From Diplonema japonicum (lineage: Eukaryota; Euglenozoa; Diplonemea; Diplonemida; Diplonemidae): 64,000 nucleotides of DNA. Shown here one piece after another: positions 25,901-36,523 of the stretch; within the stretch, counting starts at the first letter, position 1; each line of letters begins with the position of its first letter. Under the pieces are notes generated by a model. It was given only the letters and a program-made list of their open reading frames with translations. It searched no databases and was not told the origin of the DNA. Position numbers and translations under genes: made by a program. Location of the stretch: assembly GCA_964019335.1 (NCBI GenBank), contig OZ025662.1:372001-436000 (forward strand), in the 5' to 3' direction.

Positions 25901-28900
25901 AAGCTGCTGGCGGTGAACAGTGCTCTACGACAGCTCGCAGAAGGTGTCTCATGCAGGCACAATGCTAACGAGGCAGCTATTGCGCAGCTCCTACAAGAAG
26001 AAAAGATAACAAGAAAACTCTTGATGAAATGCGAAGAGATTTTCTGGGTGACGGGAGCTGTGGAGCAGATGCAGTTAGAGGAAGATTCGTCAACAATTGG
26101 CACCATGGATAAGGTCATCGCTGCTGTGCGAAGGATGGATGATTTGCAGCGCGAATTAAATACCACAAACGCGGAGAAGGTGTTTTCAGCCGAAGAGGCG
26201 GAACGCAAATTACTTGTTGCAGACGAGCAGAGCACGTGGCTTGCGGGTGTTATGAACATGCTCTCAGATGGTACTGGTGAAGACACAGCTGTGAGAACAG
26301 CTCTACACAAACTTTCGGAAGGCATCGACACCAGGGAAACCATCAACCAGCAAGCTGTGGAACGAGTTGTGGAAGAAGAGGAAGCAGCAAGAAAACTCGT
26401 GGAGCAGTGCGAAGAATGTGATTGGCTGAGGCAGCTTGTGAGCACTGTGTGCCCATCGGCATCGGAGACTGCGACACAACAAGCACTTGACAAGTTGCTG
26501 GACGAAGAAGCAGCAACAAGCGCAATGCAAGACCAGTCCACCACCTCTGTCATGCAACAAGAAAAACACTCGCGCGAAAATATCATGCAAAGCGAGCAGT
26601 TAGCGTGGTGCATGGCCGCGTGCGAGTACCTTGCTGCGGAGAGCTGCACCCCTGGCACTGACCCAAAAACTGCAACACTCAAAAGCTTGGAACAGAGGCT
26701 TGCTTTGCGAGCCATGTACAACAATGCAGTGCTTGCTAATGTTGTGAAGGAAGAAGAGGCAGCACGCGACCTGCTTGCAATGGAAGAACGCAACATGTGG
26801 CTTTCAAGCGTAGTGGGCTTGCTCAACGGCAGGGAACAAGGCAGGGGCGACATGTTCGAGATCACAGTGACGGCGGCTGACGATGTGATGCAGCAGCTCA
26901 CAGAGAGTGTCGAGGGCAAGCATGCCATGAACCTCCTGGCTGTCGAGCAGCTCACGCAAGAAGAAGAAGCTGCAAGGGAGCTCCTGATGCAGTGCGAAGA
27001 GACGGCTTGGGTGATGGGGGCCGTTGCCCAGATGACCCGGGACTTATCATTGGCGGAAGACAAGGACTCCCTGCTGGCTATTGTGGCCACCCTGCAGTGT
27101 GTTGATGACGATAAACAGGCCATTTCCTTGCTTCAAGATCAGCTTCATGAAGCGAATGCCAACACTGTGCTTCAGTCCGAGGCCGCAGCAAGGGATCTTC
27201 TGGTGTCTGAGGAACACAATGTGTGGCTTGATGGTGTTGTTGGCATGCTTCAAAATCCTGGTACAAGCGGAGAAGGTAAGTTCTCTGCGGCATGCGGTGT
27301 TTTCGTGCAGCTTTCAGAAAGTGTCGACCGCAGGCAGACCATTGACCAACGAGCTGTTGATCAGGTTATGCAGGAAGAAGAAGCGGCACGTTGCCTTCTG
27401 TGGCAGTGTGAGGAGACAGCCTGGGTGATGGGGGCAGTTGCACAAATGACTCAGGACACTTCAGCGTCGACACCAGGCCCCTTGGGTGCTGTTGTTGCGA
27501 CTCTTCAATGTGCTGATGACGACAAGCGCGCTATCTCCTTGCTGCAAGCACAAGTTGTTGATATCGTACTTCAGGGCGAGGCTGTGGCAAGAAAACTCGT
27601 CGTGTCCGAAGAACACAGCGCATGGCTGTCTAATGTTGTTGGCATGCTTCATCAGGGACATGGCTGCCCGAGTGATGATCCGAGTACAGCCAGCAAGGTC
27701 TTTAACAAACTTGCAGAAGGTATTGCAAGCAACTACCGAGCTGTGGAGCAACTTGTGGACCACGAAAGGACGACTCGCGATCTCCTTTTGCAGGAACAAG
27801 AGACAGCCTGGGTGATGGGGGCTGTGGAACAATTGCAGCAGGACACGTCACTTCCTGCAGCATTGCATGCTGTTGTTGCCACCTTGCAATGTGTTGATGA
27901 CGACAAGCAGGCCATTGCCTTGTTGCAAACAGAGCTTGATGAAATGAAAATTGACACTGTTCTTCAGAGCGAAGCAACAGCAAGCCGCCAAGCCGTGGAA
28001 CGACTCGAGGAAGAAGAGAAAACAACGAGAAATCTCCTGGAGCAGTGTGAGGAGACAGCCTGGGTGATGGGAGCAGTTGCACAACTGACTCAGGACACTT
28101 TAGCATCGACCCCAGGCCCCTTGGGTGCTGTTGTTGCCACTTTGCAATGTGCTGATGACGACAAGAAAGCGTTTTCTTTACTGCAAACAGAGTTGGATGA
28201 GGCAAATGTTGATATCATGCTACAGGGTGAGGCTGCGACAAGAGAACTCATCATATCTGAGGAACACAGCATCTGGTTATCGGGTGTTGTTAACATGCTT
28301 CAGGACTCGGGTGATGATCAGGATGCAGCCAGTGAGGTAATCAGCAAACTCGCGGAATGTGTGGAAAACAGGCAGGTCATCAACCAGCAAGCTGTGGAAC
28401 GAGTTGTGGAAGAAGAGGAAGCAGCAAGAAAGCTCGTGGAGCAGTGCGAAGAGTGTGATTGGCTGAGGCAGCTTGTGAGCACTGTGTGCCCATCGGCATC
28501 GGAGACTGCGACACAACAAGCACTTGACAAGTTGCAAGAGGAGGAAACCGCAACTGGTGCCATGCAAGACCAATCGACTGCTTCGATCATGCAGCAAGAG
28601 AGGTACTCGAGAGATGGCATCACGCAAGGCGAGATGCTTGCCTGGTGCAGCAATGTACATGAGTACCTTGCTGCTGAAAGCTCCTCAAACAAGGACCCTA
28701 CTAGCGCTGTCCTTATGACAATAGCACAAAAAACAAAACTGCGAGCCATGTACAACAATGCAGTGCTTGCCAATGTTGTGAAGGAAGAAGAGGCAGCACG
28801 CGACCTGCTTGCAATGGAGGAACGCAACATGTGGCTTTCAAGCGTAGTGGGCTTGCTCAACGGCAGGGAACAAGGCAGGGGCGACATGTTCGAGATCACA

Positions 28901-30984
28901 GTGACGGCGGCTGACGATGTGATGCAGCAGCTCACAGAGAGTGTCGAGGGCAAGCATGCCATGAACCTCCTGGCTGTCGAGCAGCTCATGCAAGAAGAAG
29001 AAGCTGCAAGGGAGCTCCTGATGCAGTGCGAAGAGACGGCTTGGGTGATGGGGGCCGTTGCCCAGATGACCCGGGACTTATCATTGGCGGAAGACAAGGA
29101 CTCCCTGCTGGCTATTGTGGCCACCCTGCAGTGTGTTGATGACGATAAACAGGCCATTTCCTTGCTTCAAGATCAGCTTCATGAAGCGAATGCCAACACT
29201 GTGCTTCAGTCCGAGGCCGCAGCAAGGGATCTTCTGGTGTCTGAGGAACACAATGTGTGGCTTGATGGTGTAATAGGTCACCTCGGAAGCACTGACGCAC
29301 CAAGCAATGTACTGCGCAGCCTACACGAGGCCACCGAGATGAGCAACACTGTGGCACAGCTGCAAGTTGTAGGTCTTGTGCAGGAACAAGAGGCGGCATA
29401 CAGGGAAATGCGTCTAGAGGAGGAGAGGTTCCGTGTTGGGATAAGCCTCGAGGCTGCAGTGCACAGGGCAATGCTGACAGAGACACAAATCATGCTCATG
29501 CTAGAGCAGGATGCGGCGAAGCAAGTAGAAACCGAAGAGCAATGCGAACGAAAAGCGTTGTGGTGGTGGATCCAATTAAAACAGCTAGAGACAACGACAA
29601 GGAAGCTCAACCGCGACATGGTGACGGAAGAACAGGAAAAGGAGTACTACAAGCTAAGATGGGAGGAGAGCACCATCTTCGGAAACAACTTGACAGGCGG
29701 AGAACGAGATGTCTTACGAAAAGCAGTCCGCGCCAACAACGCCATCATGGAAGGCTTCCGCATGATCGCAGTGGAAGAAGACGAAACACACAAAAGGGAA
29801 ACTCTCACTGCAGATGAAGCCCGCTCTGCTATTCAGCTGGAATTGGCTTACAACACAACGAAACTACAAATCGTGATTAAACAGAAAACGATACGTGAAG
29901 AGGCCCTCGGGCGGGAGGTCATCAGACTCGCTCAGGAAATAAGTTACGGCGTGTACGCCAAGAGGAGAAACGCACTACTTTCATCGCCCGAGTTGATGAA
30001 ACTCCGTTCATCGCTGATGGTGGCTTTCCTCCAAAGCGAAGAGATCGACAGGGAAAACATCCTCTTTGAAGAAGAGAACGAGAGACTGCTTGTACAAGCC
30101 GCCCGACAGGTAAGCAAAAACGAAACACAAAAAAATAATAATAATAATTACAGAAATTCGACATCGACAAATACACACTGATGTATTCATCTTGCAAGTC
30201 TGCTCTTGACGCGTGCAAGCGAAAACGTACTGAAGACAAGGACTACATAGAGCAGCTCGAGTACGAGGTGAAGATGGCAAGGAAGCAGTACGCCATTACA
30301 TACAACGACGAAGGGATTCAGAGTGCTGGGACGCTGGTGCCTCTCCACCAGAAGAAGGGCATTGCCGACATCGACCAAGCGAAGGCGACAAGAGACATGT
30401 TTCACGATGAGGAACAAGAGAGATGGACGCTGGAGATGACATGGTGGCAGAGCCACATGAGCATCAGCACGATGGCCGCGCAAAACCTGGTTTCCGCCTC
30501 GAAAAAAGGGAAGAGGTCGCCGAGACACGGGAAACGATGGGTATGTGGGGGAAAAAAAAAAGAAAAAAAAAAAAAAAAAAAAAAAGCTGATGTGTAATGA
30601 CCCAACACCACACACGCATTCTGTCACACCGCCTGTGAGGGTGTTTAACAATACCCGTTCTCCATCTACGGCACGGCGTTTTTCTTCAGGGGGTGGGACC
30701 TCTGCTGCTTCTCCTGGGTCTATTTCGATATCACCAAGAAGGCCCGCTGGGGTATGTGTTATGGGAGGGAAAAAGAAAACTCAAAACAGTCTGCAAGCCC
30801 CGCACTTTCTCCCTCCCTCATGCCGTCTCTCATGCCGTCAACTTCTCGGTCGCGGTCTAGGAGTCCAAAAACTGTTCCTGTGGCCCACCGACATTGGGTC
30901 CCTGCTCCGGGTAGAACTTCGCCTGCTCCCCAACCACAATCTCCTGCCTCTAAACCAGCCATTCCACCACTTAACCTTAGATAA
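7985..30984 (+). CDS. Giant coiled-coil/tandem-repeat protein, about 7,620 aa
   Basis: One exon of 22.1 kb (7985-30109) plus 30154-30540, 30587-30751 and 30790-30984, joined by phase-0 GT-AG introns of 44, 46 and 38 nt. Start chosen at ATG 7985, after an acceptor-like tract; an ATG at 7925 is the alternative. Order: N-terminal coiled coil (about 1-120); two beta-sandwich, filamin/invasin-like domains (about 135-455); long coiled coil with three 89-aa repeats (DNA 11051-11800); arrays of L-Q-E-L-V-K-R-L-Q-D-E-K repeats (12.6-14.7 and 18.5-19.9 kb); four copies of a repeat with L-E-E-R-E-T-V-S or relatives (14.7-22.2 kb); about 30 Trp-centred helical repeats (22.9-29.3 kb); a helical end and a Ser/Pro/Arg tail. 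No membrane segment or enzyme motif seen. A 1,508-aa relative follows. I infer a cytoskeletal, centrosomal or cortical scaffold; no named family is recognised. Confidence 0.85.
8380..9370 (+). other. Two-domain Ig/filamin-like module of the giant protein
   Basis: Begins with a helix containing Q-L-R-E-V-W-H-G-I, then a first beta domain (G-I-P-S-T-V-W-I-T-A-R-D-G-S-G-Q-G, ending L-P-V-V-G-G) and a second (C-D-L-H-F-S-P-D-P-V-G-P-G-G to V-A-V-R-K-I-P), closed by a basic helix R-S-I-R-G-I-I-K-S-I. The run G-x-x-x-V-x-x-x-x-R-D-x-x-G is what filamin- and invasin-type Ig domains show. The DNA is nearly identical to 32220-33225 in the next gene. Confidence 0.65.
11051..11800 (+). repeat. Three tandem 89-aa repeats inside the giant gene
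   Basis: Three copies start at 11051, 11318 and 11585, exactly 267 bp apart. The core encodes Q-E-A-N-T-R-Q-D-L-M-L-S-S-G followed by Y-D-G-Y-R-R-R-S-V-V-L-E-A-D. The first 110 bp of each copy are almost identical; the linker between cores varies. Confidence 0.92.
12256..13397 (+). repeat. 1,142-bp direct repeat, copy 1
   Basis: By eye this block is identical, without indels, to 18205-19346; the offset is constant at 5,949 bp. Similarity drops sharply at both ends. It encodes part of the L-Q-E-L-V-K-R-L-Q-D-E-K coiled-coil array. Confidence 0.92.
14740..22230 (+). repeat. Four dispersed copies of a 120-aa coiled-coil repeat
   Basis: Copies at about 14740-15110, 19995-20360, 21000-21350 and 21885-22230 encode A-K-E-E-A-F-L-E-L or a variant, L-R-R-K-S, Q-A-E-L-E-E-A, L-R-R-D-A-E-E-A-A-A-Q-A-V-E and F-K-R-V-F-A-A-Q-Q-K. 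Copies 2 and 3 are nearly identical over about 320 bp and are part of a tandem duplication with a period of about 1.0 kb. Copy 4 lacks the internal L-E-E-R-E-T-V-S segment. A first, diverged relative is at 10280-10460. Confidence 0.85.
18205..19346 (+). repeat. 1,142-bp direct repeat, copy 2
   Basis: Counterpart of 12256-13397. Upstream the two copies are still similar but carry small indels (18100-18204 against 12127-12255); downstream this copy switches to a different arrangement of the same repeat type. Confidence 0.92.
24121..24612 (+). repeat. 492-bp repeat block, copy 1 of 3
   Basis: Essentially identical to 26761-27252 (one T/C difference seen at 24314 versus 26954) and to 28795-29272. 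It encodes three consecutive Trp-centred repeats. Confidence 0.92.
24783..25122 (+). repeat. 340-bp repeat block, copy 1 of 2
   Basis: Identical by eye to 27801-28140 (offset 3,018 bp). It encodes two Trp-centred units of the W-V-M-G-A-V class. Confidence 0.88.
26761..27252 (+). repeat. 492-bp repeat block, copy 2 of 3
   Basis: Offset 2,640 bp from copy 1. The preceding about 60 bp are also shared with copy 3 but not copy 1. Confidence 0.92.
27801..28140 (+). repeat. 340-bp repeat block, copy 2 of 2
   Basis: Counterpart of 24783-25122. Confidence 0.88.
28795..29272 (+). repeat. 492-bp repeat block, copy 3 of 3
   Basis: Matches copies 1 and 2 until about 29272, where it passes into the unique C-terminal region of the giant protein. 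Confidence 0.92.
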
Positions 30985-31057
30985 GCGGGAAAAAAAGGAG
31001 ATGGTTTTTTTTTTTTTTATTAAAGGAATGCCTGTTTAGAATTTTTCTCCTTTGTTT

Positions 31058-31094
<37 letters not shown>

Positions 31095-31704
31095 TGTTTA
31101 TACATACCCTCAGAAAAAAAAATAAAGAGGGGGGGGGAACCCCTCCCCGCTCGTTTTTCTTTATTTTTGTATTTTTATTTTCCCCCCTCCCCTATTTCCC
31201 CCTCTTTTTTCTTCTTCTTCTTAACGCAATGTCCTACCGTTACCGGCATTTGCAAACAACGGCCAGTTCCTCTTTTTTTCTTTTTTGCGTTTTCTCTTTA
31301 CCTTCTACCTTCGTGTTTTAATCGATCTTACCGAAAAAGCTTTTTTTCTGTGTCACTTAAGTTAATAAGTTCCCATTTCAGTTTTTTTTTTTTTTTTACA
31401 GTCACCCCCATGTAATATTACCCTTTAGAAAATAAAAGAGGTGCAACAAAAAAATAATAATCGGTGAAAAAATATGTTTCTTTTTTTTTTTTTTTTGAAA
31501 AAAAGAAAATTCCGTCGCAAGGAAAGACCCCTCAATTTCTAGTTTTTTCTTCTTTTGGTCAAAAAAAAATAACATTCTTTTTAGGGGTTTATTTATCTAA
31601 TACCCCCCCCCCTTTTTTTCTTTTCCCCGTTTCCATTTAAAAAAAAAACCATCTCAGGAGGGAGTAGAGGGAGAGGAAGGTAGCCAGGGATACCGCCTAC
31701 ACCC
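30985..31704. other. T-rich spacer between the giant gene and its relative
   Basis: T runs at about 31061-31091, 31381-31397 and 31481-31496, plus short A runs. The open frames here are phenylalanine-rich artefacts. A purine-rich leader (gaggagggag type) lies just before the next start codon at 31705. Confidence 0.7.
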
Positions 31705-34700
31705 ATGGAAGAGCCCACTACACCCACCACTATCTTGTTAGGGAAAGAGCTGGAGGCATCCAGAGCTCAGGTGCGGGATTTGAAAGTACGAATCTCAACC
31801 CTGCAAGCCGAGCTAAGCGAGCGGGATACCGAGTTAAAGGAGCTACAACAAAAGGAATCAGAAGAGCTAGCAAACCTAAAAAGCCTAGTAGGCAAAAGCC
31901 TCGGAGGGAAGACACAGCAAGCACTGGACCTCAACGAAAATGCGGCACGTCTAGCAGAGACCATCAGCGAAAAGGAGCGCAGGATCAACGAACTGACCGA
32001 GAACCTTGTCGAATCGCAGATGGAGCGAAACGCTATTTCCTTGCAAATTGATGAGCTCTCTCTCCGTCTTCAGGCGTCTGAACGTACTGAAGTCCTCGTG
32101 TCGGAAGAGAACCACAAACTAAAGGCGGAGCACGAGAAGCTCATACAAGAAATGCAACAAACACGCGACGCTGCTGCGCAAGATGTTGAATTCATCAAGA
32201 AAGCAGCCTCCGACACCAAGAACACCGACATCGAGGCTGCCCGCTACGAGCAGGCCATGCAGCTGCGGGAGGTCTGGCACGGCATTCAAAAGCTAGAGCA
32301 CGCCTTGAGCCCCACCGACGACGCTGACTCCCTTGCGAACACCATCAAAAGCGGTGAATGGGGTTGGGACGAGTCGGAAGCAACGGAAATCAGCATCGGG
32401 CTTGAAGGTGACCGTCTGGACCGTGGCATCCCCAGCACGGTGTGGATCACCGCAAGGGACGGGAGCGGGCAAGGCGCCGACCTTCCGCAATACGCGCAAA
32501 TCGTTGCCAAGTCGGGCAGCGACGAAAAGCCTAACCGACTTGTCCTTGTTGGATACGGCGGCCTCCACCTCGATGGGATCCGGAGGGTGTCCCCAAACAC
32601 CTGGAGTGTGAGGTGCACTGCAAGCGAGGGCAGGGGGCAGGACCGTGTCGGCATACGTCTCCTCACCTCCAGCGGCGCCCTCATGGCGGCCCGCACCCTC
32701 CCTGTTGTGGGGGGGACGTCGCCTACAGGGTCACCTGTCGAGCTGGGTGAAGCCATGGAACTGGAACCGGAAATAAAACAGCCGCAATCCGAGAAGGAGG
32801 CTGGGGTGCTGAACCTTGCACACTGTGACCTGCACTTCAGCCCCGATCCTGTGGGACCCGGGGGGGTGGTGAAGGCGACCCTTTCTCTGCGGGACGACGA
32901 AGGGGCGTTGCTGCAGGCTGCGCCGGAGGGTTTGCAGTGTGCAGTGCGCGGGGGAAGTGGGGTGACGGCAGGGTCCCTCACAGCACCGAAGGCACAGCAC
33001 GGCTCGGTGTGCTTCTCGTTCAATGCATCACAAGACCACGGGACGGCAAGGGTGGCAGCAGTGGTGTCTGTCGAGGGGGGCGTGTCAGTCTCCTTGGAGG
33101 GCAGCGTCGCTGTGCGGAAGATCCCAATGTCGTCGGCTGTCTGCGAGTTCCCCTTGAAGCTCAGGTCCATCAGGGGCATCATCAAGTCCATCATGCGCTC
33201 CTTGCGTCAGAACGAGCAGAGACTACTGGCATACACAACTGCCATGGACGATCAAGAGAGTGAGAAGGATGATTTGCAGGAAATAAACAAAAAGCTAGAG
33301 CAGGACCTCGAGGAGAGTAACGAAAAGCTTAACAAAATTGCAGATGAAAATACCAAGCTAGCTGGAGAACTACTGGCCGCTAGCGGCAGATTGACAAGCG
33401 CACAAGATGCAACAGCACGTGCAACAGAATCAGAGGAGACATACAAGACTGCACTGGCAGAGTGTTCGCAGAAACTCATCAAAGCTTCAGAAGAGTCGCA
33501 AGAGTTGCTCAAGGTTAGTGAGAATGACATCAAGGTGCTGGAAACGACGAATAATAATTTGTTAGATGAGAACACAAAGCTCAACCAGATGTTGAAGGAG
33601 AAGGTGAAGCAGCTGGTGCCCCTTCAAGCTGCTCTGGAGCACGAACGTGCTGAAGCACGAGCCGCACAGCAGCTGGCAAACTCCTTCAGCAAAGAAAAAG
33701 AAGTTGCTTTGTCGCAACTACGTGACACCAAAGCCAAGTCCCAGCAGCTTGAAGACGACGTCATCACAGTGAAGGACTTGAGTACTGCCGCGGAGCTAAA
33801 GCTTGAGGAGGTGATGAGGCAGAACAAAAAGACCCTGGAAGACGTGAAGGGGCAGTGCGACAGGAAAGTCGCAGATCTCAAAGACGTGCTGGAAAACAAA
33901 GAGCTAGACATCAAGGACCTGAAGGCTTTCTGGGAAGCTTCGAAGCACGATGTTGCGAGTCTCAACAACAAACTGCTAGTGATCGCACAGGAGAAGGTCA
34001 ATATTGAAGGATCTCTCGAGGCAGTGACAAAGAACCTCGCCGCCAGCAGGGCCGAAGCCTCCGAGTGGGCAAAACGGACACGCAACCTCGAAGCGGAACT
34101 GGGATCCGCCAACGCCACTATAAACCAGCTCGAAGAAGATTTGGAAGCTGCCGTTGAAGAGGCAAACAAAGTAGCGGAGGAATGGTCCTCGCACGAAGCA
34201 GCGGCTGCAAAAATATGTGATGAGAAGGCTGTGCTTGCTGCAGACGTCGAGTACCTGCAAGGCGAGCTCGCTGAGAAGACAAACGAGATCCAGTACCTGA
34301 CGGAGCAGGAGTCAATAAGATTTGCTGATATCAACGCGAAAGATGCTCTCCTGCTGCAGCAAGCAAATGCTAACGAGAAGCTTGCTACCTCAAATGCTGC
34401 TCTCGGGTCACAGAGCGTGGACATGGAGAAGGAGGTCGAGCGGCTGCAAGAAATGCTCGCCGATGCCAAGGAAGCTGAGCGAGACGCAAGAGAGCAACTG
34501 AACTTCGTGACCGAAGAGTGCAATGCAAAGACAGCTCTTGTTGAAGACCTCAAAGCGGACACGCAACGGCAAGAAGTGCAGAGGAAGTCAGTAGACCTCC
34601 GCAGATCGGAGATGCAGCGCGACTGTGACAGCCTCCGGACCGACAACCAGGAGTTGCAAGAGGAGGGCGAGAGGCTGAGATGCGCGATGGCCGTGATTGA

Positions 34701-36309
34701 AGCACAGTGCAAGCAGTACAAGGCACAGCTCAAAAGCATAAAAAAAGAAACCGAGAATAAAGAAGCCGTCAACGTGAAGGGACAGCAGGAGCATGAAGCG
34801 CTGATGACGAGTGCTGCGCAGGACATCGAGGCACTGCAGTGGCGCATCCAGCAGCTGGAAGCAGAGCTCGTCGAGGTGAAGCAAACCAGAGACATGCTGC
34901 AGGAACATCTGTCAGAGCTGAACCAGCAACTGAACTTGTTTGCCAACGCTGTAGACTACGCGAAGGGAGCTCTGGAAGGACAGAAGGGATCACTCAGGAG
35001 ACTGGGGCGCGCAATGGAAGAAGACGATGCTGCAGGAACCGTCTACACACCGCCATCTCACTTGCTGCTGTTTGCTGAGCATAGTCAATGCACAAGGATA
35101 ATCAACCTTGAGCAAGACCTCTCGTGGTGCACACTTACGCACCAGCACCAAGAAGCAACGAACCTCATCACCCGTTCCTGCCAACAGTTCGAGGTCCTCG
35201 AGGCCGAAACCGCGGCAGCCGATAAAGAATCCGAACTCTCAGAGCTACAGGTATCATGACATGTTGCAAACGACACATAACCCACAGCGCGTCTTGGACG
35301 GGTACAAAGAGCGGCTGACCTCAGAACAGCAGTACCACCAAGACACCAAGAATGCAAAGCAAGCCTTGCAGGAAGAGATGGAAGGCTTGATGGTATGTAT
35401 CGGCAATTGAAAGGTTTTTAAAAAATATATCAGGAGAAGCTGTCGGAGGTCACAGGGATGAGGCACGCAGATGAAGCAGTGGTGAAAGACGCGCAAGATA
35501 AGGTGGGGGCGTTGGAGGCAAGGGTACAGAACGTGAAACAGGAATGCGCAAAGGAAACGAAGGAAGCAGAGAGACGAGTGAGAGAGATGGAAAAAGATGT
35601 GATGAAAATGGAGGGGAAGACTGGGTTTGAACGCGCGAGATGCGCAGAGCTAGAGGGAACCGTGAGGGGGCTGGAGGACGAGGTGTTCCGACTGAGACAA
35701 GTTGCTAACGAAGAGGCGAAGATGAGAGGAGAGGCACAGAATTTACTAGACGAGATGCGATGCTCAGTGGCAGTGGCGAGGGCCTCGGACATCGACATTG
35801 AAACGTTGCTCCGTGCAGAAGAAGAAATCTTCAGGTTAAAGCAGACCATCGATGCGATAAAGAAGGAACGTGAGCTGGACAGCAAGCAATACGCCCGCCT
35901 TCTCTCACAGTTGGAAGGAGAGCGTGAACAACGTGGGCAAGCGGAGAAGCGGATGAGACACGCAAAGGAAATGGTGCGTGATTGGGAATCACAAGTCAAC
36001 ACCACACACACTACTGAAATGACAGGCGTAAAGAACGAGGTCTCACACCTCATCAATCTAAGAAGTGAAACGGAACACCAGCTGCTGGTTGAGAAACGCC
36101 GGAGCGAATCCCTGCAGCTGGAGCTTCAGATCCACAAACACCGAGCCCAAACCTCAGAGTCCGCCCTCAAGGAAGCCAACAGAACAATCGACGACCTGCG
36201 CAGCAAACAGCCACGCTACCGGCAGCCCACTCGCAGCCACTCCATTCGCACGCACCACACCGCCCCTTCCCTCCCCTCTACCCCGACAGCCGCCGTTTAT
36301 ATTAAATAG
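31705..36309 (+). CDS. Coiled-coil protein with Ig-like module, relative of the giant protein
   Basis: Exons 31705-35250, 35288-35392 and 35434-36309, phase-0 GT-AG introns of 37 and 41 nt; product 1,508 aa. Residues 1-170 form a coiled coil. About 172-507 is the same two-domain beta-sandwich module as in the giant protein, in places identical in DNA. The remainder is a long heptad-type coiled coil rich in E/K/Q/L with few prolines, broken by a histidine-containing segment around residues 1110-1165; the C-terminus is His/Pro/Ser-rich. No Trp-centred repeats are present. Its position 720 bp downstream of the giant gene in the same orientation suggests a tandem duplication of the N-terminal half, followed by different repeat growth. 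Proposed role: scaffold or filament component, by inference only. Confidence 0.88.
32220..33225 (+). other. Two-domain Ig/filamin-like module, second copy
   Basis: Counterpart of 8380-9370. The stretches 32566-32717 and about 32905-33222 differ from the giant gene at only one or a few bases each, including silent positions, whereas the linker between the two domains (32718-32810) is unrelated. Confidence 0.8.
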
Positions 36310-36441
36310 TTCCCCTTCGTCGGGACTTCATCTATTTTAATTAGATAGATATTATTGTTGCTCTCTTTTATATTTTTTCTTTCTTTCTTTCTTGTGTATC
36401 TATTAGATTATGTGCGGTCTCGGTTAACAGATTCCGTGCGA

Positions 36442-36472
<31 letters not shown>

Positions 36473-36523
36473 CCCGCTCTATTATTTTCTTGTCTCACTT
36501 TGAAGCACCCTTTAAAGGCTAAG
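36310..36523. other. Short spacer with T run
   Basis: AT-rich, with a T run at about 36448-36471 just upstream of the next start codon. No gene seen. Confidence 0.6.

Larger units (their letters stand above)
22900..29280 (+). repeat. About 30 Trp-centred helical repeats of the giant protein
   Basis: The translation repeats the pattern A-x-R-x-L-(L/V)-x-x-(C/E)-E-E-x-x-W-(L/V)-x-x-(V/A)-V-x-x-(L/M), with one Trp per roughly 65-70 residues. Between these helices run a variable acidic stretch and a second helix of the type K-L-A-E-G-V-x-x-(R/K). Copies fall into classes: W-V-M-G-A-V-A-Q, W-L-D-G-V-V-G-M-L, W-L-S-S-V-V-G-L-L, and W-L-R-Q-L-V-S-T-V-C. Higher-order blocks of several units have been copied as a group. 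I do not recognise the repeat. Confidence 0.85.

Noticed and set aside
30545-31039. 164-aa ORF overlapping the end of the giant gene
   Set aside because: It runs through an intron (30541-30586) and the next donor; only its middle part is true exon of the giant gene.
33624-34946. 440-aa minus-strand ORF opposite the coiled-coil relative (and similar ones, e.g. 25861-27123)
   Set aside because: Antisense shadows of E/K/L/Q-rich coiled-coil codons; Ser/Cys/Phe-rich composition and no domain. The + strand has splice structure and repeats that make sense.
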